Shown here: in pieces, positions 7,910 to 13,722 of the stretch | How positions within the stretch are numbered: the stretch's first letter is position 1 | Layout of the letters: every line of letters starts with the position of its first letter | Assembly (NCBI GenBank): GCA_002308795.1 | Contig: DBVV01000001.1 | Span: 12,943 to 26,664, forward strand | DNA: 13,722 nucleotides | Direction of reading: 5' to 3' | Source: Mageeibacillus sp. UBA1255 | GTDB lineage: Bacteria; Bacillota; Clostridia; UBA1212; UBA1255 | Notes under the pieces: generated by a model | The model's database searches: none | What the model saw: only the letters and a program-made list of their open reading frames with translations | Told to the model about the DNA's origin: nothing | Translations under genes and position numbers: made by a program

Positions 7910-8677
7910 TCACATAAACATCGAAACGTTCGGGTACGCCTCTAGCGCGCCTGCCTCGAATCCCCCCGCCCAGTTGCACTCAAGAGATATTCGTCTGTCG
8001 TATTTTATTTTTCTGAGCAGCCCTGCCCATTGTTCCAGCACAGGGGCATCTTCTTTTTTAGGATATACTCTATCCTGGTTCGGCCTGGCCAGATGCACGT
8101 GGGTGATCTCTCCGGGCCTTAAAGTATCGAAAATGTCGTAGCTCTCGCCGTTCATGAAAAAGTGATAGAAATCGACGAGGCAGCTAACGTTAGGATTGCC
8201 CACGGCACGGCAGAATGCGATCCCCTCGGACAACGTATTCAGAAGATTCGTTTCTGCGTACCTGAGCGGCTCAAGTATCACCTGAACGCCGTATTGTCCG
8301 GCCTTATCTCCGATACCGTCCATGATCTCCATGAATTTCTCTTCGGCGTCTTTTTTATCCATTCCTTCCGGAACGAAACGGTTCCTTCCGCTCCCTAAGA
8401 CACAATATGAAGCGCCAAGTTCTAACGCGGCGTAAAAATTTTTCTCCGCATAGGCGGTAATTTTTTCAAGCGGATCATCATAAAGTGAGACTTCTCCGGA
8501 GAAAAATCCGTTAAACCCGTCTATCGTGAGTCCTTCCGAAAAAGCGCGTTCCCTAAGCGCTTTTAGCGCCTCTGCGTCAAGGTTTCTGACGGTCTGTGCG
8601 CTCATTTCAACGTAGGCAAAACCGCTCCTGCCTGCCGCGTTAAATTCTCTTTCTCCACAGCAAACTCCTATTTTCAT
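7910..8677 (-). CDS. Sugar phosphate isomerase/epimerase-type TIM barrel (AP_endonuc_2 superfamily)
   Basis: 255 residues, a typical length for xylose-isomerase-like TIM barrels related to D-tagatose 3-epimerase, hydroxypyruvate isomerase and IolI/IolE. The likely divalent-metal ligands are E136 (VILEPL), D169 (LVDFYHF), H195 (THVHLARPN) and E232 (SLECNW). Their spacing of 33, 26 and 37 is close to the 33-26-35 pattern of tagatose epimerase. R203 after the histidine strand may bind substrate. No signal peptide, so cytoplasmic. GGGGGAT precedes the ATG. It is 22 nt upstream of the GH28-like gene, which suggests joint sugar catabolism. Exact substrate cannot be read from the sequence. It shares a fold with nfo, two genes downstream, but lacks the full nine-ligand centre of endonuclease IV, so a DNA-repair role is unlikely. 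Confidence 0.85.
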   Translation of the reverse strand: MKIGVCCGEREFNAAGRSGFAYVEMSAQTVRNLDAEALKALRERAFSEGLTIDGFNGFFSGEVSLYDDPLEKITAYAEKNFYAALELGASYCVLGSGRNRFVPEGMDKKDAEEKFMEIMDGIGDKAGQYGVQVILEPLRYAETNLLNTLSEGIAFCRAVGNPNVSCLVDFYHFFMNGESYDIFDTLRPGEITHVHLARPNQDRVYPKKEDAPVLEQWAGLLRKIKYDRRISLECNWAGGFEAGALEAYPNVSMFM

Positions 8678-8740
8678 ATAGATCCCCCTTATATCAGAAT
8701 GTTTCCGCGGCTGACTTCACCGATGCATTTCGCCTCAGGC

Positions 8741-9706
8741 TCAGCCCTCCCACGGGATCAGCATATCTTCAGGTATTTTCGATGCGTCAAATCTGTAATG
8801 CGCCGCTACTTTATGGTCGCCTTCCAGATAATCCTGCTCGCGTTCCGCCTGTCCGCCGTTATGGATTATGTACGGCACGCCTCTTTCGTTGCGCTTATCC
8901 GAAACGATCCCTATATGGGTATTGTTGTTGAAAATAACAATATCGCCGGGCTGCCATTCTTCTATTTCGTATATGTCGCGCGTAAGGATCACGGCGTATT
9001 CGTCAAAGAATATCCGCAGGTTGCGTACACGGCGGAAGTCTATTTTATTATCTCGTTTTTCTTTGCCTTTATCGATCTGAGGATAGCGCCAGGTATTATA
9101 CCTGATATCCCTGTCCACCATATATCTCAGGCTGTATCCGGCTTCCCGCAGAGCGCGCCAGATAACGTCCGCGCAGACACCTACGTCGTCCGGAGGATAA
9201 CCGTTCGGCTGATAGCTGCTGTCGTATCTGGGATGGATCGCGGCGTCTTTGCGTGCTCCGATAAGTATATCGGTGTAATCATCTATGCCGTTGCCGTTAA
9301 AATCTACCGGGCTGATCACACGTTCGATATAATCATACGTATGATCAATAGTAGGTTCAGGCGTAGGTGTGGGAGCGGGAGTCGGAGCAGGAGAAAGCGA
9401 AGGTTTCTCCGTAGATAAGAAAGCCGTCGGAGACAACTCCGGTGTCGGTTCATGCGTGAGCATCACAGTCGTTTCAGTCGCATCGAGCGTCGTCTCGGAG
9501 GATGCAGGTATGTCGGCGGTCACGGACCCGGTCTCGGGAGAGGCAGGTTCGGTGTCAATAACAGTCGCGGGACTTATATCAACAATAACAGGACTGCCCT
9601 GCCCGGTCTTAAGAGCGTGAGCAGTGCTTTCATTCTTCCCCCCGACAGAGCACGAGGTGAGAAGCAGGATGACAATAATTATGATCAGCAACGGCGCTTT
9701 TTTCAA
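8741..9706 (-). CDS. DUF1287-domain lipoprotein (YijF-like, putative NlpC/P60-type fold)
   Basis: 321 residues from a TTG start. The N-terminus is a lipoprotein signal (KKAP, hydrophobic 6-16, LTSC with C19 lipidated). A Ser/Thr-rich and then Pro-Thr linker (about 25-120, ending in an APTPAPTPTPEP run) should hold the domain away from the membrane. Residues 135-146 (DFNGNGIDDYTD) fit a calcium-binding EF-hand/dockerin-like loop. The DUF1287 domain follows, with GVCADVIWRA (C178), NKIDFRRVRNL (220-230), WQPGDIVIF (251-259), NTHIGIVSD (H264) and IIHNGGQ (H282). The Cys/His arrangement resembles NlpC/P60-type cysteine hydrolases, so cell-wall or peptide cleavage is inferred, not shown. The TTG was chosen because AAAGGAA lies 6 nt upstream and it leads directly into the signal peptide; a GTG at 9745 lacks such a site. 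First gene of the minus-strand run. Confidence 0.87.
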   Translation of the reverse strand: MKKAPLLIIIIVILLLTSCSVGGKNESTAHALKTGQGSPVIVDISPATVIDTEPASPETGSVTADIPASSETTLDATETTVMLTHEPTPELSPTAFLSTEKPSLSPAPTPAPTPTPEPTIDHTYDYIERVISPVDFNGNGIDDYTDILIGARKDAAIHPRYDSSYQPNGYPPDDVGVCADVIWRALREAGYSLRYMVDRDIRYNTWRYPQIDKGKEKRDNKIDFRRVRNLRIFFDEYAVILTRDIYEIEEWQPGDIVIFNNNTHIGIVSDKRNERGVPYIIHNGGQAEREQDYLEGDHKVAAHYRFDASKIPEDMLIPWEG

Positions 9707-9712
9707 AGTCTG

Positions 9713-9719
9713 TTCCTTT
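9713..9719 (-). promoter_or_regulatory. Ribosome binding site that selects a TTG start
   Basis: AAAGGAA lies 6 nt upstream of the TTG at 9706-9704. With the signal peptide beginning immediately after, this supports the non-ATG start of the DUF1287 lipoprotein over the upstream in-frame GTG at 9745. A TTG start may lower expression. Confidence 0.6.
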
Positions 9720-9773
9720 CTGTTAAAACCGCCTTTGCGTTTCACCCGGATAACGGCAGTTTCTGTAGGGTAA

Positions 9774-9802
9774 AGTTTATCACATAAGAGCCGCGATTTC
9801 AA
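9774..9802 (-). promoter_or_regulatory. Predicted sigma-A promoter of the minus-strand gene run
   Basis: On the minus strand, TTGAAA (9802-9797) and TAAACT (9779-9774) are separated by 17 nt, and TG-A directly before the -10 gives an extended -10. Transcription would begin near 9767, leaving a leader of about 60 nt before the TTG start. This is the only good promoter I found for the eight minus-strand genes. Confidence 0.6.
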
Positions 9803-9805
9803 GCA

Positions 9806-9817
9806 AAAAGGCCTTTT
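9806..9817. promoter_or_regulatory. 12-bp perfect palindrome in the divergent promoter region
   Basis: AAAAGGCCTTTT is a perfect palindrome flanked by a second, outer inverted pair TTCAA (9798-9802) and TTGAA (9816-9820). The outer arm overlaps the -35 box of the minus-strand promoter, and the element is just upstream of the plus-strand -35. It could be an operator for a dimeric regulator, but this rests on position and symmetry alone. It is not followed by a T run suited to a terminator. Confidence 0.3.
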
Positions 9818-9832
9818 GAAGCGCCGTCGCAG

Positions 9833-9864
9833 TTGATTTTTAACGGTGAGAGTGATAATATAAT
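9833..9864 (+). promoter_or_regulatory. Predicted promoter of the giant surface-protein gene
   Basis: TTGATT (9833-9838) is followed after 16 nt by GATAAT (9855-9860), which overlaps a perfect TATAAT (9859-9864). If GATAAT is used the start would lie near 9867, giving a leader of only about 18 nt that is almost entirely ribosome binding site. With TATAAT the spacer to TTGATT would be 20 nt, too long, so a weaker -35 such as TTTTTA (9836-9841, 17-nt spacer) would serve. Confidence 0.5.
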
Positions 9865-9884
9865 AGAGAGGGAGGGTGGTTTTT

Positions 9885-12800
9885 ATGCATAATAAGAAAT
9901 CATTGTTGCCAAAAGTTTTAGGTATATGTACACTGTTTTTGATCGCGCTGGTGCTGATCATCGCCGCGGTACCTGATGCTCCGGCAGAGGCAGCCACGAT
10001 CGAAGGCATGAAAGGCAGCGGGACGTTCAGCGATCCGTACCGGATCGAAGACGCGAACGACCTCGTGACATTCTCTTCAAACGTTAAAAACGGGAACAGT
10101 TTTGAAGGAAAGTACGTTTTCCTCGTTAGTGACGTAAATATGAGCGGCATCACGTCGTGGGTACCGATCGGGACCGAATCGACGCCGTTTGCCGGAATTT
10201 TTGACGGTAACGGGCACTCATTGACCGGGTTTACGATATCCGACGGCTCGCTTAACCGTGTCGGACTGTTCGGCGAAAACGCCGGATTAGTGACGAACCT
10301 CATTCTGGACGGCTCGGTTAAAGGCAATGAGAACGTCGCAGGCATCGTTGCCCGTAACCACAACGGCGGTCAAGTCACCAACTGTACCTTCAGCGGCACG
10401 ATCCAGGGCAGCACATACGTCGGAGGCATCGCAGGATACAACGACGGTATGATCAATAACTGCTTCAACGAGGCGGCAGTCACGTGCAATGAAAAAGGCG
10501 GCGGTATAGCAGGCGTTTCCAACCGGGATATTGTCAGCTGCACGAACAAAGGTGAGATAAAAGGCAATAAATATATCGGCGGTATCGCAGGAAAATGTGA
10601 AAACGGAACTGTCACAGGTTGTCTTAACGAATCATATGCAAGCGTTACTTCCCTCTCAAGCGGCGGAGACACGTACGCAGGCGGAATAGCCGGTGAAGCA
10701 AAGGGCGAGATTTTATACAGCACCAACAAGGCCGACGTCACCTGCTCCGGTCAATGCGCAGGCGGCATCGCCGGATACGGCAGTTCGTTAAACATTTCAG
10801 AGTGTATTAACGAAGGAAATGTCAACAGCAACGGAAATGAGCGTACGGGCGGTATCGCAGGTGAGGTATCCTCGAGCAGCGATAACGTCGTCGGTATCAC
10901 CAGATGCACCAACCGCGGCACTGTTTCAGGCGGTTCGAAGACAGGCGGAATTGCCGGCAGCGCAGGATATTGCAATATCGAGAACTGCATCAGCAATAAG
11001 CCGGTCAGCGGCGGCGAAAAGACCGGCGGCATTGCCGGAGAACTTACCCGCGGATCAGGCATTGACGCATGCACCAATACCGGAAAGGTCACAGGATCAA
11101 AAAACGTAGGCGGTATTGCAGGTATCCAGGATCACAGCGAAGACGTCCTGAACTCCATAAATACCGGAGACGTGAAGGGTTCAGGCGACTATATCGGAGG
11201 AATAACAGGGTATGCAGTATTCAACTACAAGGGCGGTGTCGGTTCAAGCAGGATCAGATACTGCACGAACAAAGGCGACGTAGATGGTCTTGCAATGACC
11301 GGAGGAATCGCAGGATTCAGCAACGCCAATATTTCTAATAACATAAACCGCGGAGACGTGACCGGCACGAATTATACTGCCGGTATTGTCGGAGAAACGC
11401 TTGACGGCGGAGATACCCTTCAGATCAATATCAACGAAGGCGACGTTTCCGGTAACGAGCGCGTAGGCGGTATCTGCGGATACCAGAGATCAAGTGCGAT
11501 CGTTCAATGTTATAACAAGGGCAATGTAAAAGGTTCTCAGGACGTCGGCGGCATAATAGGCTTTAACGAACCCGTGGACGTAGGCTGCACCATCAAATAT
11601 TGCATAAACGACGGAGACGTGACAGCGACCGGTCCTCAGGATTCAGAAACTACCGCAGGAGGCATCGTAGGATACGGAAATGAAGTTTCTGTCATAGAAT
11701 GCGGAAATACCGGCGATATTGAAGGCAACGGCGCCCACATCGGCGGTATCGTCGGATATGCCAAAGGCGGAAGCATCACTGATTCTTATAACCGCGGTGC
11801 AGTTTTCGGATACAGATACGTGGGCGGTATCCTCGCCGAAGCAAGAGATACCGTGACAATAACGAGATGCTACTGCTTTGCTCCGGATGATCATCCTAAA
11901 CATTCCGGCCAGGATGGTATAGACTGCATTTTTTACGATCCCACTCATTACGGATACACAGGAGGTCTGGTTGGAAAGCTATTCAACAAAAATACAGTAC
12001 TAACTCTCAAAGACAATTACTGGTGGTGTGACTGCTCTGACTACGCACTGGGCTGGGTCGATTCATTCGGCATCCTCTCAGGCGACGGGTATGATTATTT
12101 CTACTATCAGAGCCGGTTCAAGGATTCTTCTAATTTCAAAGGCTGGGACTTCGATAAAGTATGGGTAGTGAAAGGCGACGCTCCCGTAAACCGCAGAGCA
12201 CAGAATATTAACCCCAAGGGCGGAGTCGGAGGCGTTGGCGGCGCGGGCGGAAACGGTGCCACGGTTATGACATACACGAGCCGGGTCTATATTAACAACG
12301 AAAGCGAGATGAGAAGTTTCCGCGACAGCGTAAACGGAGGCAACTCCTACAGCGGCGTTGACGTTTTCCTCAAGAGCGACCTTGATTTTTCCGGAACTAA
12401 CTGGACACCTGTCGGATCAAGCAGCGAAGTCACGTTCTCCGGCACTTTTTACGGCGAGAATCACGTGATCAAGGGAATAAAAGTCGATTCCTCTTCCAAC
12501 GCAGGTCTGTTCGGCAATATAAATTACGGATCGGTTCGGGATCTGTGGGTTTACGGCAGCGTTAAAGGCGGCGGCTACAATGTCGGAGGCATTGCAGGTT
12601 TCTGCTCCGGGTCGATCGAAAACTGCGTATTTATCGGTGACGTTACTTCTACAGCTACCGAAGGCAACGTCGGCGGTATCTGCGGAGGATACGGAACGTA
12701 CAGCGCCTCCGGGTCAATGAGTGATTGCCTCCACGTTGGCAGCGTATCAGGCAGCGGAATAACTGTCGGAGGAATAGTAGGAAATAAATCATCTATCGGA

Positions 12801-13722
12801 TTTACAGTAGAACGTTGCCTCCAGATCGGCAAAGTTACCGGAAGCGGTAATAAAGTCGGTGCGATAGCGGGTAACGGCACCCAGATGGGCAGAGTCGGAC
12901 AGTGTTTTGCCGCTTCGGACTCGGCCGATAATCTGTTCGGTAATTACAATAATATCGGAGGAAATCCGTACTCCTGCGCTTTCTTTACTGCCGGGCAGCT
13001 TATCGATCCGGAGAGCTTCCAAAATGTGTACTCAAGCAGATGGAATATCAGTTTCGAAGCAGGACATGTCTGGGGCATCGGCTGGGAGTATCCTCTGCCG
13101 CAGCAGTTCTCAAACTACATAACGCTTGTGCCTTCAAATGATAAAGACGACACACGCATCGTATGGCTGCCTAGAACGGAAATGAAGGTCCCCGCCGCCG
13201 CATATACGCGTGACGGTTATACGTTCGATTCCTGGAACACAGAGCGCGACGGAAGCGGGACAAAATACACTTCAGGTGACACCGTTCCCGCAAACACGGT
13301 GCTTTACGGACAATGGAACACGGTCGATTACACTATCATCTATACCGATACCGGAGATGTACAGCATTACAATATCGAAAGCACCGATCTGCTTGCGGTT
13401 CGTCAGAGAGATCACTACTCGTTTGACGGGTGGAAAGTCACGGGCGCAGACGGAAACTGGGCCAGCGGCGAAATCGTTGCCGGCGGCGAGCTGCTTACCG
13501 GCAGATTCGGCAACGTCCGGCTCAGAGATACGTGGAGCGCGCTTCCGAAATATACTGTTACGTGGAAGATGGACGACGGCAAACTCATTGACAAAACTTT
13601 GGTCGAGGACGGAGCATTGCCCGAGCACGATGATCCGGTAAAGCAGGAAACCGCTGAATTCACGTACACCTTCACAGGCTGGTCTCCTGATATTGCCCCC
13701 GTGCAGGGAGACACGGAATATA
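9885..13722 (+). CDS. Giant secreted GLUG-repeat protein with InlB B-repeat-like domains (C-terminus beyond window)
   Basis: The frame is open to the right edge: 1279 residues visible. A signal peptide (basic MHNKK, hydrophobic 11-28, likely cleavage near AEA-A at 36-37) directs export. Module 1 starts with GSGTFSDPYRIEDANDL and GIFDGNGHSLTGF, then about 19 GLUG-type repeats (VGGIAG-like, residues 151-697). A Gly-rich linker (about 776-792) leads to module 2 (795-1010), which repeats the same layout (FSGTFYGENHVIKGI, then four repeats from residue 900). From about 1085 come Listeria-Bacteroides/InlB B-repeat (Flg_new)-like units, e.g. DGYTFDSWNTERDGSGT at 1110. The repeats should fold as a right-handed beta-helix. 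GGAGGG lies 8 nt before the ATG. No anchor such as LPXTG can be checked because the end is missing. Role: probable surface adhesin or matrix protein; target unknown. Divergent from the DUF1287 lipoprotein gene. Confidence 0.9.
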   Translation, partial: MHNKKSLLPKVLGICTLFLIALVLIIAAVPDAPAEAATIEGMKGSGTFSDPYRIEDANDLVTFSSNVKNGNSFEGKYVFLVSDVNMSGITSWVPIGTESTPFAGIFDGNGHSLTGFTISDGSLNRVGLFGENAGLVTNLILDGSVKGNENVAGIVARNHNGGQVTNCTFSGTIQGSTYVGGIAGYNDGMINNCFNEAAVTCNEKGGGIAGVSNRDIVSCTNKGEIKGNKYIGGIAGKCENGTVTGCLNESYASVTSLSSGGDTYAGGIAGEAKGEILYSTNKADVTCSGQCAGGIAGYGSSLNISECINEGNVNSNGNERTGGIAGEVSSSSDNVVGITRCTNRGTVSGGSKTGGIAGSAGYCNIENCISNKPVSGGEKTGGIAGELTRGSGIDACTNTGKVTGSKNVGGIAGIQDHSEDVLNSINTGDVKGSGDYIGGITGYAVFNYKGGVGSSRIRYCTNKGDVDGLAMTGGIAGFSNANISNNINRGDVTGTNYTAGIVGETLDGGDTLQININEGDVSGNERVGGICGYQRSSAIVQCYNKGNVKGSQDVGGIIGFNEPVDVGCTIKYCINDGDVTATGPQDSETTAGGIVGYGNEVSVIECGNTGDIEGNGAHIGGIVGYAKGGSITDSYNRGAVFGYRYVGGILAEARDTVTITRCYCFAPDDHPKHSGQDGIDCIFYDPTHYGYTGGLVGKLFNKNTVLTLKDNYWWCDCSDYALGWVDSFGILSGDGYDYFYYQSRFKDSSNFKGWDFDKVWVVKGDAPVNRRAQNINPKGGVGGVGGAGGNGATVMTYTSRVYINNESEMRSFRDSVNGGNSYSGVDVFLKSDLDFSGTNWTPVGSSSEVTFSGTFYGENHVIKGIKVDSSSNAGLFGNINYGSVRDLWVYGSVKGGGYNVGGIAGFCSGSIENCVFIGDVTSTATEGNVGGICGGYGTYSASGSMSDCLHVGSVSGSGITVGGIVGNKSSIGFTVERCLQIGKVTGSGNKVGAIAGNGTQMGRVGQCFAASDSADNLFGNYNNIGGNPYSCAFFTAGQLIDPESFQNVYSSRWNISFEAGHVWGIGWEYPLPQQFSNYITLVPSNDKDDTRIVWLPRTEMKVPAAAYTRDGYTFDSWNTERDGSGTKYTSGDTVPANTVLYGQWNTVDYTIIYTDTGDVQHYNIESTDLLAVRQRDHYSFDGWKVTGADGNWASGEIVAGGELLTGRFGNVRLRDTWSALPKYTVTWKMDDGKLIDKTLVEDGALPEHDDPVKQETAEFTYTFTGWSPDIAPVQGDTEY
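10335..11975 (+). repeat. First GLUG repeat array (about 19 units)
   Basis: In-frame protein repeats of roughly 21-44 residues, each with a core like VGGIAG or TGGIAG, a turn, then a strand with a C-x-N signature (CTN, CIN, CYN, CGN) and a G-x-V-x-G step. Cores occur from residue 151 (VAGIVA) to 692 (TGGLVG). At DNA level the cores differ in codon choice (ggcggtatcgcagg, ggcggcatcgccgg, ggaggaatcgcagg), so the array is old rather than freshly expanded. Confidence 0.85.
12267..12914 (+). repeat. Second, shorter GLUG module (4 units) with its own capping domain
   Basis: Residues 795-1010 repeat the architecture of the first module: a capping segment (FLKSDLDFSGTNWTPVG, then FSGTFYGENHVIKG), the lead-in AGLFG, and cores VGGIAG (900), VGGICG, VGGIVG and VGAIAG (991). 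Its cap resembles that of module 1 (NMSGITSWVPIG and FAGIFDGNGHSLTG), pointing to an ancient internal duplication followed by unequal growth. Confidence 0.8.
13137..13722 (+). repeat. InlB B-repeat/Flg_new-like domains (two to three units)
   Basis: Three consecutive beta-rich units of about 55-75 residues begin near residues 1085, 1147 and 1225. The first carries the classic DGYTFDSWNTERDGSGTKY and ends VLYGQWN; the second has HYSFDGWKV and LRDTWS; the third has YTVTWKMDDG and FTGWSPD, and is cut by the edge. These units are common stalks in Bacillota and Bacteroidota surface proteins. Confidence 0.75.

Noticed and set aside
4262..8677. Possible duplication linking nfo and the epimerase-like gene
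   Set aside because: Both belong to the AP_endonuc_2 TIM-barrel superfamily, but their metal motifs and sequences differ throughout. This is ancient shared fold, not a local duplication.
8678..8740. Possible terminator or promoter between the DUF1287 gene and the TIM-barrel gene
   Set aside because: GCCTGAGGC has only a tiny stem and no T run, and a TATAAG-like element near the start has no partner -35. The 63-nt spacer looks like an ordinary intra-operon gap.
9707..10363. A 219-residue upstream extension of the DUF1287 frame on the minus strand
   Set aside because: It lies antisense to the start of the giant surface-protein gene, crosses both promoters, and ends just before a clear ribosome binding site, TTG start and lipoprotein signal. 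The extension looks like a mirror of the repeat gene.
10370..11948. Minus-strand open frames rich in AIPP-type repeats
   Set aside because: They are the reverse complement of the GGIAG-type repeats. They have no ribosome binding sites and their repetition is fully explained by the plus-strand gene.
10335..12914. CRISPR-like or tandem DNA repeat array
   Set aside because: The periodicity is at protein level within an open reading frame. The DNA cores use different codons and the intervals vary in multiples of three.

Overview
The window looks like a chromosomal segment of an anaerobic, plant-fibre- or gut-associated Bacillota bacterium, probably Clostridia. The evidence is strong GGAGG-type ribosome binding sites, a TTG start, Gram-positive-style lipoproteins, a GLUG/InlB-type surface protein, and an lspA-rluD(ylyB) pair with a pgeF/ylmD gene close by, as in many Bacillota. 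Base composition is roughly balanced by eye. The organism call is inference, because no rRNA or other marker gene lies in the window.

Layout: positions 1-9706 hold eight genes, all on the minus strand and tightly packed. Position 9885 to the right edge holds one very long plus-strand gene that runs off the window. The two groups diverge from a 178-nt region (9707-9884) that carries a promoter for each direction. No tRNA, rRNA, CRISPR array, insertion sequence or clear terminator was seen.

In order of transcription, the minus-strand run is: a DUF1287 lipoprotein with a TTG start (9706-8741); a sugar-phosphate isomerase/epimerase-type TIM barrel (8677-7910); a 919-residue GH28-like right-handed beta-helix protein without a signal peptide (7887-5128); endonuclease IV, nfo (5092-4262); the laccase-fold purine nucleoside phosphorylase PgeF/YlmD (4247-3399); an SBP_bac_5 oligopeptide-type substrate-binding lipoprotein (3402-1681); signal peptidase II, lspA (1590-856); and an RluA/RluD-family pseudouridine synthase cut by the left edge (863-1). 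Gaps are 90 nt or less and two junctions overlap (ATGA at 3399-3402, 8 nt at 856-863). The whole run could be one transcript, or an accessory front half joined to a housekeeping back half.

How the genes fit together: the epimerase-like enzyme and the intracellular GH28-like protein form a plausible carbohydrate-processing pair. nfo serves base-excision repair, pgeF purine salvage, and rluD rRNA modification. LspA would process both lipoproteins encoded in the same run. The plus-strand gene encodes a secreted protein with an N-terminal signal peptide, two GLUG-repeat beta-helix modules (19 and 4 repeats) joined by a glycine-rich linker, and then InlB B-repeat/Flg_new-like domains, suggesting a giant surface adhesin. 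I see no clearly new defence, mobile or biosynthetic system. The best leads are the GH28-like protein with altered catalytic motifs, the giant GLUG protein with its Cys/Asn ladder, the orphan binding lipoprotein inside a conserved housekeeping neighbourhood, and the compact divergent control region.
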